From positions 1-40,335 of the forward strand of contig JALSHE010000110.1 in NCBI GenBank assembly GCA_026982415.1: a stretch of DNA of 40,335 nt, given 5' to 3'. Origin of the DNA: Robiginitomaculum sp. (GTDB lineage: Bacteria; Pseudomonadota; Alphaproteobacteria; Caulobacterales; Maricaulaceae). The translations under genes and the position numbers were made by a program. Shown in pieces: positions 1 to 7,649 of this stretch (position 1 is the first letter of the stretch; each line of letters opens with the position of its first letter). The notes beneath the pieces are model-generated. The model had not been told where the DNA came from, made no database searches, and saw only the letters and a list, made by a program, of their open reading frames with translations.

Positions 1-138
1 ATAACCCGTTTGGAATATCACCGGGCCAGTGTGGGGCATGCCGCGTTTCTCTAATATCATTAACCGCTTAACGAGTGCGCGGGCTTGTTCAAATGGCCAA
101 GCTTTGGTTTTTTGCATAATGTCGTCAGAGAAAGTCAT
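1..138 (-). CDS. lysK: Lysine--tRNA ligase, class I (5' end only, runs off left edge)
   Basis: Only the first 46 codons are present; the gene starts at 138 and is open through base 1. The visible N-terminus has the KAWPFEQARALVKR block followed by a strand ending in IFQTGY. This matches the entry to the Rossmann catalytic domain of class I (archaeal-type) lysyl-tRNA synthetases, the form used by most alphaproteobacteria. The HIGN-type ATP-binding signature would lie just past the edge, so it cannot be checked. The enzyme charges tRNA-Lys in the cytoplasm. It is divergent from the DsrE-like gene at 283, leaving about 144 bp for both promoters. The class assignment is recognition from a short stretch and is fairly but not fully secure. 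Confidence 0.72.
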   Translation of the reverse strand, partial: MTFSDDIMQKTKAWPFEQARALVKRLMILEKRGMPHTGPVIFQTGY

Positions 139-282
139 TTTAGAGTCCGTCGTGTTGGTATTTGTTTTAGGGGAGATACGCGCCGCATATATAATGGTCA
201 AGGAGATTGGCAAGTATGAGCAATTATTCATACCACTCCTGAAATTTTTTGACTATAAACAAGAAAACATATGGAGATACGC

Positions 283-840
283 ATGAAAATCAAAACCCTT
301 AGTCTGATAACAGCTATAAGCCTCATGTCCGCCGTCCCAGCGTTCGCAGGCCCAGACGCTTTCAAACAAGGCCAAACTATTCCGGCGTTCGGGAAAATCG
401 CCGAGGTTAAAGTCGACCAGCCTGTTTATAAGCACCACAAATTCAAAGTCGCCTTTGACGTCAATAAACAAGCAGAGGCAGGCGAACTTAACCGCAATCT
501 GGTCAGCGCGGCGCGTTTTATAAATATGCACACGGCGGCAGGCGTCAAAGAAAAAAATATCAAACTGGCGATCGTTTTGCACGGCGGTGCGGCTAAGGAT
601 GTGACCCGAGCAAAATACTATGCTGGCACGCAAGAGGGGGATAGCAAGAAAGAAAACGCTAATGCGGCACTGGTCAAAGCCCTGCGCGAACACGGGATCG
701 AATTTTACGTTTGCGGCCAAACCGCCGCCTATTATGACATCAAAAATGAAGACCTGTTACCAGGCGTAAAAATGGCGCTCTCCGCCATGACTGCCCACGC
801 CCTGCTACAGCAAAAAGGCTACACCCTTAACCCGTTTTAA
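283..840 (+). CDS. Exported DsrE/DsrF-like family protein
   Basis: 185 aa. I chose the ATG at 283 over the in-frame ATG at 271 because a GGAG ribosome site lies at 273-276 and the start gives a clean signal peptide: MKIK basic start, hydrophobic core, AFA cleavage near residue 22. The mature part has the alternating strand/helix layout of DsrE-like sulfur-relay folds. A strand KLAIVLHGGA lies near residues 94-103, and a strand FYVCGQT carries the single conserved-looking cysteine at residue 144. Cytoplasmic DsrE proteins pass sulfur on such a cysteine. Exported single-domain relatives are common in proteobacteria and mostly uncharacterised. The role here is unknown; periplasmic sulfur or thiol chemistry is inference. 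Confidence 0.75.
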   Translation: MKIKTLSLITAISLMSAVPAFAGPDAFKQGQTIPAFGKIAEVKVDQPVYKHHKFKVAFDVNKQAEAGELNRNLVSAARFINMHTAAGVKEKNIKLAIVLHGGAAKDVTRAKYYAGTQEGDSKKENANAALVKALREHGIEFYVCGQTAAYYDIKNEDLLPGVKMALSAMTAHALLQQKGYTLNPF

Positions 841-860
841 GTATCTGCTACCCATCGGAT

Positions 861-953
861 ATCCAAGCCCCTCACCCTCGCTCCGCTTGACCTCTCCCCT
901 AGGGAGAGATGAGAAAACTGCGGGAGAGGAACAAGGTGAGGGGTAAGATGTTG
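861..953. repeat. Palindromic intergenic repeat, family A copy 1
   Basis: Imperfect inverted repeat filling the spacer between the converging DsrE-like and HIT genes. Outer arms are CCCCTCACC near 868 and GGTGAGGGG near 935-943; an inner CTCTCCC/GGGAGAG hairpin lies near 892-907. The ends match the copy at 7480-7631 almost base for base. It could also act as a two-way transcription stop for the convergent genes, although it has no T-tract. Confidence 0.7.
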
Positions 954-974
954 ACGGGGTGATAGATTCTGAGC

Positions 975-1406
975 CTAAACCGCCGCCTTTATCAAATTCG
1001 CTATCGCAGTCAGCTCATCCATATCTGCCATGCCGCCGCTTGCGTGCGCCTTCAAATCACCCGCATATTTCGGGATTATATGAAAGTGTAGGTGAAACAC
1101 GGTTTGCCCGGCGGGGGCGCCGTTGAACTGGGTGATGATGATACCGTCCGGGGACAGGGCTTGTTCGGCGGCGCGGGTGAGTTTTTGCACGCTGGCCATA
1201 ATCTGCGCCAGACCGTCCGCGCTCACATCCAACATATTTCGCGCCTGTTCTTGCTTATGAATAACCAACATATGCCCGCGCGATTGGGGGAACACATCCA
1301 TGAAAGCCAGTGTATGATCATCTTCATAAACTTTCACGCAAGGCATCTCCCCACGCAATATTTTGGCGAATATATTATCTGGATCGTATGTGCCTTTAAT
1401 GCTCAT
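975..1406 (-). CDS. HIT family (histidine triad) nucleotide-binding hydrolase
   Basis: 143 aa, the normal length for a stand-alone HIT protein. The histidine triad HLHFHIIP lies at residues 105-112 (H105, H107, H109), preceded by the usual NGAPAGQTVFH block. The N-terminal IFAKILRGEMPCVKVYEDD motif is typical of bacterial HinT/Ap4A-hydrolase-like members. Such proteins hydrolyse adenosine phosphoramidates or acyl-adenylates in the cytoplasm. The start ATG overlaps the stop of the upstream acyltransferase gene in an ATGA junction, so the two are translationally coupled. The exact substrate cannot be told from sequence. Confidence 0.93.
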   Translation of the reverse strand: MSIKGTYDPDNIFAKILRGEMPCVKVYEDDHTLAFMDVFPQSRGHMLVIHKQEQARNMLDVSADGLAQIMASVQKLTRAAEQALSPDGIIITQFNGAPAGQTVFHLHFHIIPKYAGDLKAHASGGMADMDELTAIANLIKAAV

Positions 1407-2563
1407 GAATTGTCCTTTCTAAATGGTGTATGCTCGCCTAGCATATCTATATGTCTTGCGACAGCTTTTCGTTCGTGTTCTAGGAAATTTGCTACGGCGT
1501 CTTTTAGGCCGGGGTGGGTTAGGTAGTGAGCGGAATAGGTTTGGGCGGGTTCGTAGCCGCGCGCTAATTTATGGTCGCCTTGGGCGCCGGCCTCTACGCG
1601 GGCTAGGCTCATCTCTATGGCGGCCTCCACGGCCTGATAATAGCACAATTCAAAATGCAAAAACGGGATGTCGACCAGCGCACCCCAATGACGTCCATAC
1701 AGTGCGTCGCCGCCAATAAAATTCAGTGCGCCCGCTATGGGGGTGTCGTTTTGGTAGGCTAATATCAACAAAACCTGCTCGCCCATGGATTCGTGAATAG
1801 CGTCGAAAAATGCGCGGGTTAGATATGGCCGCCCCCATTTACGCGCACTGGTGTCGAGGTAAAATTGGTAGAACGCGTCCCAATGGGCGGGCTTGATATC
1901 GTCGCCGCGCAAGCGTTTTATAGTGACCTGCTCTTGCGCTTTACGTCGTTCCGATTTTATCTTTTTGCGTTTGCGGGAGGTCAGGCTGGAGAGGAAATCA
2001 TCAAAACTTTTATAGCCCCGATTGATAAAATGGAACTGCCTATCTGTGCGGACAAGGAAGCCGTGTTCGGACATCCGCTCTACCAAATCTTTGTCGCCAA
2101 AGGTGAGATGCACACCGGACATATGGTTTTTCTGGCACATGTCTTTCAGGGTTTCTATCAATATGGTTTCGGCTTCAGGAGTTTTCGCGATTAACCTTGG
2201 CCCGGTCACAGGCGTGAACGGCACGGCGCATTGCAGCTTTGGATAATAGTCCATACCCACCCGTGCCGCCGCATCGGCCCAGATTTGATCAAACACATAT
2301 TCGCCCATGGAGTGGGATTTGACATAGAGCGGTGCGCATCCCTGTAATTTGCTTTTTGTGTCCTCCAGCCAAATATGTGCCGCTTGCCAGCCGGTTCCCG
2401 CCCCCACTGAGCCGCTTATCTCAAGCGCGTTTAGAAAATCCCAGTCGGTGAATGGGTGATAATCCGGCGAACCGCGTACGGGCAAGAGCGCATTCCAATC
2501 CGAGCGCAAAGCATCGCTGACGGCTTTTAAAATTCTGACCTTAATTTTCGATCTCGATGACAC
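1403..2563 (-). CDS. COG3146/DUF482 family N-acyltransferase (GNAT-like, FemAB-like fold)
   Basis: 386 aa with a GTG start; the first 23 bp lie inside the end of the RidA gene. Features of the predicted N-acyltransferase family COG3146 are the N-terminal WNALLP...HPFTDWDFLNALE block, a central RKRKKIKSERR basic segment near residues 198-208, and the C-terminal FELCYYQAVEAAI and ARVEAGAQGDHKLARGYEP blocks. The family is widespread in alphaproteobacteria and is usually annotated as a peptidogalycan or GNAT acyltransferase without a proven substrate. It sits in the middle of a three-gene operon, RidA > this gene > HIT, with overlaps at both junctions. I would trust the family but not a specific reaction. 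Confidence 0.85.
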   Translation of the reverse strand: MSSRSKIKVRILKAVSDALRSDWNALLPVRGSPDYHPFTDWDFLNALEISGSVGAGTGWQAAHIWLEDTKSKLQGCAPLYVKSHSMGEYVFDQIWADAAARVGMDYYPKLQCAVPFTPVTGPRLIAKTPEAETILIETLKDMCQKNHMSGVHLTFGDKDLVERMSEHGFLVRTDRQFHFINRGYKSFDDFLSSLTSRKRKKIKSERRKAQEQVTIKRLRGDDIKPAHWDAFYQFYLDTSARKWGRPYLTRAFFDAIHESMGEQVLLILAYQNDTPIAGALNFIGGDALYGRHWGALVDIPFLHFELCYYQAVEAAIEMSLARVEAGAQGDHKLARGYEPAQTYSAHYLTHPGLKDAVANFLEHERKAVARHIDMLGEHTPFRKDNS

Positions 2564-3014
2564 AGTCGATTTCTACCGCCACGTCCAAAGGCAGAGCGGG
2601 TGCACCAACGGCAAACCGTGCGTGCTTGCCGGCCTCGCCGAACACTTCCACCATCAAGTCTGAACAACCATTGATTATTTTGGGAATGTCCAGCGCCGTG
2701 CTGTCAAAACCGCTACACACAAACCCTCCTAATTTGACCACGCGCTTGACCTTGGACAAATCGCCCGCACACGCCGCCTTCATTTGCGCAATGAGATTTA
2801 GCCCGCATGCTCGCGCCGCCTCTTGACCGCGCTCCACGCTTAAATCTTCCCCAAGTCGGCCTGTGATAAGGTCGCCTTGCGTCGTCACTGACACCTGCCC
2901 GGAAATAAACACCTGGTTGCCAGAGATGACATAAGGCACATAATTGGCCACAGGGGCAACGGGTTCAGGCAAGCTTAATCCCAGTTCTTGCAAGCGGCGG
3001 TCAATCGTGTTCAT
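2541..3014 (-). CDS. RidA/YjgF/UK114 family protein
   Basis: 157 aa, longer than the roughly 128-aa archetypal RidA and matching the long YjgF subfamily. The core features are YVPYVISGNQVFISGQV near residues 25-41, the VKRVVKLGGFV strand, and the C-terminal ARFAVGAPALPLDVAVEIDCVIEI segment. The arginine of ARFAVGAPALP is at the position that binds the substrate carboxylate in active RidA deaminases. RidA proteins clear reactive enamine/imine intermediates from PLP enzymes; members of the long subfamily are less studied. It heads the operon with the COG3146 acyltransferase and HIT gene. A divergent nitroreductase starts about 58 bp upstream, so the short spacer must hold both promoters. Confidence 0.9.
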   Translation of the reverse strand: MNTIDRRLQELGLSLPEPVAPVANYVPYVISGNQVFISGQVSVTTQGDLITGRLGEDLSVERGQEAARACGLNLIAQMKAACAGDLSKVKRVVKLGGFVCSGFDSTALDIPKIINGCSDLMVEVFGEAGKHARFAVGAPALPLDVAVEIDCVIEIEN

Positions 3015-3072
3015 AATGGCTCCGTATTTGTTATAAACCCCGTTTTACGGACTAATGAGAGGTGATGCTAGT

Positions 3073-3696
3073 ATGAATTTTGACCAACCCGATAAATGTG
3101 CGCAGTTAAAAGCGGCAGATGCCAACCCAGATGTGCTGAAATTTTTGTCGCAAAGACGCTCCGCTTTGGTGCGGGCGATGAGCGAACCAGGGCCAAATGC
3201 GGAAGAATTAGAGCTGATACTGCGCCTCGCCGCCCGTGTGCCCGACCACCGCAAATTATTTCCGTGGCGGTTTTTGCTGTTCCAAGGGGATGCACGTGCC
3301 GCGTTCGGGGAGCATTTAACGCGGTTGTTTCAACAGGATTGCCCAGACATGCCACAAGACCGTATAGAACATGAACGTACACGTTTTGAACGCGCACCGC
3401 TCGTGGTGGGTGTTGTCTCCAGCCCCAAAGACTGCCCGCGCGGTACACCCGTATGGGAGCAAGAACTTTCCGCAGGCGCGGTGTGTATGAATATGCTATT
3501 GGCGGCGCGGGCTTCGGGCTTTGCCGCCCAGTGGTTGACGGAATGGTATGCGTTTGATGGGCGAATCAACGATATTCTTGGTCTATCCAGTACAGAACGT
3601 ATGGCGGGCTTTATCTATATAGGCACGGCCACAGAAGACCCGACGGAACGTCCCCGCCCAGATGCGTCAAATTTGACGCAATATTGGCGAGAATAG
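3073..3696 (+). CDS. Nitroreductase family protein (YdjA-like)
   Basis: 207 aa from the ATG at 3073, preferred over the in-frame ATG at 3055 because the purine-rich GAGAGGTGA at 3057-3064 then serves as the ribosome site. FMN-dependent nitroreductase features are FLSQRRSALVRAMSEPGP at the N-terminus (Arg residues that contact FMN phosphate), AARVPDHRKLFPWRF, GAVCMNMLLAARASGFAAQWLT, and a terminal FIYIGTA strand. The short single-domain form and the PDHRKLxPWRF block fit the YdjA-type subfamily. It probably reduces quinones, nitro compounds or similar electrophiles with NAD(P)H. The native substrate is unknown. Confidence 0.9.
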   Translation: MNFDQPDKCAQLKAADANPDVLKFLSQRRSALVRAMSEPGPNAEELELILRLAARVPDHRKLFPWRFLLFQGDARAAFGEHLTRLFQQDCPDMPQDRIEHERTRFERAPLVVGVVSSPKDCPRGTPVWEQELSAGAVCMNMLLAARASGFAAQWLTEWYAFDGRINDILGLSSTERMAGFIYIGTATEDPTERPRPDASNLTQYWRE

Positions 3697-3771
3697 GCGC
3701 AAACCTGAACGCCAGATAAACAAAGTTGACCCGAATATATCAGCATACATTTCGTTTAGGTTACATTCATA

Positions 3772-3927
3772 TTGGCGATTGTAAGACCCGCTTCGGTTAG
3801 TGGCGATCGCCCTTAACCAAGAACCCTGCCCTTACCACGCGCCCCGTGTAAGGCAGGGTTCACCCTGATACGCCAAAGCTCTTTACGGAGCGCGAGTCCA
3901 TGTGGGGCACGCTTGCAAATTGGCCAA
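3772..3927 (+). ncRNA. ssrS: Structured small RNA, 6S RNA candidate
   Basis: About 156 nt with an end-to-end rod-like fold, directly followed by a strong terminator. Closing stem: TTGGC (3772-3776) with GCCAA (3923-3927), then TTGTAAG (3779-3785) with CTTGCAA (3912-3918), then CCCGC (3787-3791) with GTGGG (3902-3906). A central region follows with one hairpin on each side: GGTTA/TAACC plus GGCG/CGCC at 3795-3818, and GCTC/GAGC at 3878-3891. A terminal stem pairs AACCCTGCC (3822-3830) with GGCAGGGTT (3852-3860). Size, closing stem, central bubble and apical stem all fit 6S RNA, which mimics an open promoter and holds sigma70 RNA polymerase. The identity rests on structure alone; I did not confirm it by homology. 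A TTGACC at 3726-3731 may belong to its promoter. Confidence 0.55.
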
Positions 3928-3930
3928 AGA

Positions 3931-3964
3931 AAGAGGTGCTTTCGGGGGAAAGCACCTCTTTTTT
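3931..3964 (+). terminator. Rho-independent terminator of the small RNA
   Basis: Perfect 13-bp stem (3931-3943 with 3948-3960), GGGG loop, then a run of T to 3964. It starts 3 nt after the closing stem of the 6S-like RNA. Confidence 0.9.
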
Positions 3965-4014
3965 GTTGGTATATATATGCTTCCATATTTTTAGTTCTGT
4001 GTTCGCTGAAACTT

Positions 4015-4138
4015 GCTTCCCCCTCCACCCCTGTGGGGCACCTCCCCCGCAAAAGGCGGGGTGAGGATTAAGTGCGTTTCATCCTCACCCCATTTTCATG
4101 GGGGAGGTGCCCCTCCTCTTAGGGGCGGAGACGGAAGC
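4015..4138. repeat. 124-bp palindromic intergenic element, family B
   Basis: Near full-length inverted repeat. GCTTCC (4015-4020) pairs with GGAAGC (4133-4138), a GGGGCACCTCCCCC arm near 4034-4048 pairs with GGGGGAGGTGCCCC near 4099-4113, and inner GTGAGGAT near 4060-4068 pairs with ATCCTCAC near 4081-4088. There is no coding potential across it and no T-tract. It resembles small MITE-like or REP-type elements. It lies between the 6S-like RNA and the 3' end of the isovaleryl-CoA dehydrogenase gene. Confidence 0.75.
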
Positions 4139-4175
4139 AGCTATCAGTATAATCCGTTGTTGGCGAATAGAACTC

Positions 4176-5345
4176 TTATCCCGTCTCACCAAATAATTCA
4201 CGGCCAATTAACCAGCGGCGGATCTCGCTCGTGCCGGCACCAATTTCGTAGAGCTTGGCGTCGCGGAGGAGGCGACCCGTTGGGAACTCGTTAATGTAGC
4301 CATTGCCGCCCAGCATTTGTATAGCGTCGAGTGCCACGAGCGTGGCTTTCTCAGCGGCGTACAAAATCGCCCCCGCCGCATCTTTGCGGGCTGTCTCGCC
4401 CCTATCGCAGGCCTGGGCAACGGCGTAGGTATAGGCGCGGGCAGTGGACGTGGTCACATACATATCTGCCAGCTTGCCTTGCATAAGCTGGAACTCGCCA
4501 ATGGCTTTGCCGAATTGCTTACGCTCGTGAATATAAGGCAGCACCACATCAAGACAGGCCTGCATAATTCCGATAGAACCGCCGGACAAAACCGTGCGCT
4601 CATAGTCAAGACCGGACATCAAAATGCCAACACCCTTGCCGAGTGGGCCCATGACATTTTCTGCGGGCACTTCGCAGTCCTCAAATACCAATTCGCATGT
4701 GTCCGAGCCGCGCATGCCCAGCTTGTCGAGCTTTTGCGCCGTGCTAAATCCTTTGAAATCTTTTTCAATAATAAAAGCCGTGATACCTTTGGAGCCTGCA
4801 TTTATATCCGTCTTGGCATAGACGATAAGCGTATCCGCAATTGGGCCATTGGTAATCCACATTTTATTGCCGTTCAGCACATAATGGTCGCCTTTCTTAT
4901 CGGCGCGCAGCGTCATGGAAACCACGTCAGATCCTGCGCCCGGCTCGCTCATTGCCAGAGAGCCAACATGCTCCCCAGTCATCAATTTTGGGAGATATTT
5001 TTTCTTCTGGGCATCATTTCCCCAACGCCTAAGCTGGTTGACGCACAAATTCGAATGTGCGCCGTAGGCAAGGCCAACAGAAGCAGACGCGCGGCTAATC
5101 TCTTCCATGGCAATGGTGTGTTCGAGGTAGCCAAGCCCGGTGCCGCCAAACTCTTCTTCCACGGTAATACCGAGCAAGCCCAGCGACCCCATTTTGTTCC
5201 ATAATGCGCGTGGGAATGTATCCTCGCGGTCAATCTGTTCGGCAATCGGCGCGATCTCTGCCTGGGCAAAGGCATGCACAGACTCGCGGATCATATCGGC
5301 GGTCTCGCCGTGATTGAAATTTAGGCTTGGGTATGTGGTGGTCAT
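4176..5345 (-). CDS. liuA: Isovaleryl-CoA dehydrogenase
   Basis: 389 aa, the normal length for acyl-CoA dehydrogenases. It carries the [12 protein letters not shown] flavin/substrate signature and the [18 protein letters not shown] segment. The block [22 protein letters not shown] holds the catalytic glutamate at the position specific to isovaleryl-CoA dehydrogenase rather than at the usual C-terminal site. The C-terminal end has QMLGGNGY and [13 protein letters not shown]. It oxidises isovaleryl-CoA to 3-methylcrotonyl-CoA in leucine degradation, passing electrons to ETF. The next enzyme, methylcrotonyl-CoA carboxylase, is encoded immediately upstream on the same strand, which confirms the substrate choice. 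The spacer to liuD (5346-5492) carries a palindromic repeat. Confidence 0.93.
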   Translation of the reverse strand: MTTTYPSLNFNHGETADMIRESVHAFAQAEIAPIAEQIDREDTFPRALWNKMGSLGLLGITVEEEFGGTGLGYLEHTIAMEEISRASASVGLAYGAHSNLCVNQLRRWGNDAQKKKYLPKLMTGEHVGSLAMSEPGAGSDVVSMTLRADKKGDHYVLNGNKMWITNGPIADTLIVYAKTDINAGSKGITAFIIEKDFKGFSTAQKLDKLGMRGSDTCELVFEDCEVPAENVMGPLGKGVGILMSGLDYERTVLSGGSIGIMQACLDVVLPYIHERKQFGKAIGEFQLMQGKLADMYVTTSTARAYTYAVAQACDRGETARKDAAGAILYAAEKATLVALDAIQMLGGNGYINEFPTGRLLRDAKLYEIGAGTSEIRRWLIGRELFGETG

Positions 5346-5369
5346 TTTGAATTTCCTTATATTTTATTT

Positions 5370-5471
5370 CCGCTCATACCCAGCAACGACTGGGTATCCA
5401 GCACATAAAGAGCGAGCAAAGCTCGCACATATTTATTTGGACTGGATTCCCGCTTGCGCGGGAATGAGCGG
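5370..5471. repeat. Two-hairpin palindromic repeat, family C
   Basis: CCGCTCAT at 5370-5377 is the inverted match of ATGAGCGG at 5464-5471. Inside lie two terminal hairpins, ATACCCAG/CTGGGTAT (5377-5397) and ATTCCCGC/GCGGGAAT (about 5447-5465), and a small central one, GCGAGC/GCTCGC (about 5412-5426). It sits in the liuD-liuA spacer and could affect mRNA stability between the two genes. Confidence 0.7.
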
Positions 5472-5492
5472 GAAGAAGGGGTATGTTTTTGA

Positions 5493-7463
5493 TTATTTAT
5501 CTTCCTGCTCTAATTCCAATAAAATTACGCCGTCAGACACAAGCGCATCTACCATACAATGCACAGCTGCAACCACCCCGTCCCGAGGCGCATACAATGA
5601 CATCTCCATTTTCATGGCTTCCATAATAATGAGTTTGTCGCCAGCCTTAACGTTATCACCAACCGCCACATTCACAGCAATAATCTTGCCGGGCATAGGT
5701 GCGATGATAGCCCCGATTTTTTGGTCACTTGATCCAACCTCGCCAAGGCCAAATTCTGTGACCATATAGGCTTGCCCTTGTGAAAACAGTACGAAACCAT
5801 TGTCTAAATCAAATATCGCGCCTCGGTTTTCATACACCTCTCTAGGATCCGTCGTGATGCACGTGAGTGTGTGACCCGCAACTTTACAGGTCACAAGATT
5901 GTTTTCTTGGCTATAGGCAAAGACAATATCCTCACCGTCTATTGATAACGAGGTGGCTATTCTAGGTTCTCGGTTGAGGCGCCACCCATCCATGTGTGTA
6001 AACGGTGATTTTCCGCTCTCTGGCAGGCGCACATAAATTTGACTGGCTAAATCGCGCAGCGCTTTGGCCCTAAGTTTTGGGCCATCAGAAAAGTTAGGGA
6101 AATAGTCAGGAATAAAATTCGTATTAACGGACCCGGCTCTAAATGCCTTGTGCCTTAGGCAAGCCCGTAGAAAATTGACATTATTTTTAATGGGGTACAT
6201 ATGCACCGCGCCCAAATTACCAATCAAACTTTCAAGGGCTTGCGAACGAGTTTTTTCATGGGTGATGATTTTGGCAATCATGGGATCATAAAACACGCTG
6301 ACTTCATCATCAACCCAAACGGATGCGTCAATGCGCAGACCTTCATTTGACAAAGCGCCTAACGGATAGTGACAAACGGAAAGCTTGCCCACACTTGGCA
6401 GAAAATCATTGGCGGGGTCTTCGGCGTAAATCCGAGCCTCGAATGCATGCCCATATTTTTTTATATCTTTCTGCTTCGGCAGCTTCTCGCCCTGCGCCAC
6501 GCGTATCTGTAGCTCCACCAAGTCCAGTCCCGTAATCATTTCTGTGACGGGGTGCTCGACTTGCAAGCGTGTGTTCATTTCCATGAACCAAAAACCGTCT
6601 GTGCGCAGCTTGCCACTACCGTCGACGATAAATTCTACTGTACCTGCGCCGACATAATTTACTGCGCGGGCGGCTTCGATTGCCGCATCCGTCATAGCTT
6701 TACGCACGTCTTCGGTCATGCCCGGCGCCGGAGCTTCTTCGATGACTTTTTGGTGGCGGCGTTGTAGGGAGCAATCGCGCTCATACATATGGACGATATT
6801 ACCGTATGTATCGCCGAACACTTGCACTTCAATATGGCGCGGTGACAGGATATATTTCTCGATGAGCACACGGTCGTCCCCGAACGCGGATTTAGCTTCG
6901 CGCATACAGCTGGCCAGCGCATCCTCAAAGTCGTCCGCCGCGTCCACCTTGCGCATACCTTTGCCGCCGCCGCCCGCCACGGCTTTGATCAACACCGGAT
7001 AGCCAATCATGCCGGCTTTGGCCTTGAGGAGTTTAGGGCTTTGGTCTTTACCGTGATAGCCGGGGGTGACGGGTACGCCCGCCTTTTCCATCAATTTCTT
7101 GGCTGCATCCTTAAGCCCCATCGCCTCCATGCTTTCGGGTGCTGGGCCGATAAAAATAATGCCTTCTTCCTTCAATCTGCGGGCAAATTCAGGATTTTCC
7201 GATAAAAAGCCATAGCCCGGATGCACGGCGTCCGCGCCACTAGATTTACAAGCCGCAATGATTTTATCAATCACAAGATAGCTCTCCGCCGCAGGTGAAG
7301 CCCCAATATGCACCGCCTCGTCCGCCGTCCGCACATGCAAAGCCTTACGGTCAGCATCCGAATAAACCGCCACGCTCCCAATCCCCATCTTGAGGCAAGT
7401 CTCCATAACCCGCACAGCAATTTCACCCCGATTGGCGATCAGGATTTTTTTGATTTTGGTCAT
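5493..7463 (-). CDS. liuD: Methylcrotonyl-CoA carboxylase, biotin-carrying (alpha) subunit
   Basis: 656 aa from the ATG at 7463. An in-frame ATG exists at 7481, but AAGGAAG lies just upstream of 7463 and MTKIKKILIANRGEIAVR is the normal family start. Layout: biotin carboxylase with an ATP-grasp core (glycine loop AGGGGKGMR near residue 162, EAPAP, EMNTRLQVEHPVTE), then the BT linker region, then the C-terminal biotinyl domain with EAMKMEM (biotinylated Lys about 618). Together with the beta subunit it carboxylates 3-methylcrotonyl-CoA in leucine breakdown. Adjacent liuA and liuB argue against acetyl-, propionyl- or geranyl-CoA carboxylase. Confidence 0.93.
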   Translation of the reverse strand: MTKIKKILIANRGEIAVRVMETCLKMGIGSVAVYSDADRKALHVRTADEAVHIGASPAAESYLVIDKIIAACKSSGADAVHPGYGFLSENPEFARRLKEEGIIFIGPAPESMEAMGLKDAAKKLMEKAGVPVTPGYHGKDQSPKLLKAKAGMIGYPVLIKAVAGGGGKGMRKVDAADDFEDALASCMREAKSAFGDDRVLIEKYILSPRHIEVQVFGDTYGNIVHMYERDCSLQRRHQKVIEEAPAPGMTEDVRKAMTDAAIEAARAVNYVGAGTVEFIVDGSGKLRTDGFWFMEMNTRLQVEHPVTEMITGLDLVELQIRVAQGEKLPKQKDIKKYGHAFEARIYAEDPANDFLPSVGKLSVCHYPLGALSNEGLRIDASVWVDDEVSVFYDPMIAKIITHEKTRSQALESLIGNLGAVHMYPIKNNVNFLRACLRHKAFRAGSVNTNFIPDYFPNFSDGPKLRAKALRDLASQIYVRLPESGKSPFTHMDGWRLNREPRIATSLSIDGEDIVFAYSQENNLVTCKVAGHTLTCITTDPREVYENRGAIFDLDNGFVLFSQGQAYMVTEFGLGEVGSSDQKIGAIIAPMPGKIIAVNVAVGDNVKAGDKLIIMEAMKMEMSLYAPRDGVVAAVHCMVDALVSDGVILLELEQEDK

Positions 7464-7479
7464 AGCGTCTTCCTTAGAC

Positions 7480-7631
7480 ATCCAAGCCCCTCACCACGCT
7501 GTCGCACACCTCTCCCTAAGGGAGAGGTTAAGGTCACCTTGCCATCACAATTATCGTAGTAGTTTACGGGAAAACGAGCCAACGTCTCCTCTCCCATGGG
7601 GAGAGGAACAAGGTGACGGGGTAAGGTGTTA
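7480..7631. repeat. Palindromic intergenic repeat, family A copy 2
   Basis: Fills the liuB-liuD spacer. Its left end (ATCCAAGCCCCTCACC from 7480) and right end (GAGAGGAACAAGGTGA through about 7631) match the copy at 861-953. It has inner hairpins CTCTCCC/GGGAGAG near 7511-7527 and CTCTCCC/GGGGAGAG near 7590-7606. It is about 60 bp longer than copy 1 because of a central insertion. Confidence 0.7.
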
Positions 7632-7649
7632 GTTGCAAAGCTCATTTCA

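Noticed and set aside
253-720. 155-codon minus-strand frame opposite the DsrE-like gene
   Set aside because: The plus-strand gene has a signal peptide and ribosome site; the opposite frame has neither.
4015-4138. CRISPR array
   Set aside because: The repeats are inverted within one unit and are not spaced direct repeats; no cas genes.
3700-4175. tmRNA or SRP RNA as the identity of the structured RNA
   Set aside because: No tRNA-like ends or tag frame for tmRNA, and no SRP Alu/S-domain tetraloop motif; the closed rod with central bubble fits 6S better.
4317-5204. 295-codon open frame on the plus strand across the isovaleryl-CoA dehydrogenase gene
   Set aside because: Fully antisense to a strongly supported enzyme; composition is that of a codon-bias shadow and it has no recognisable domain.
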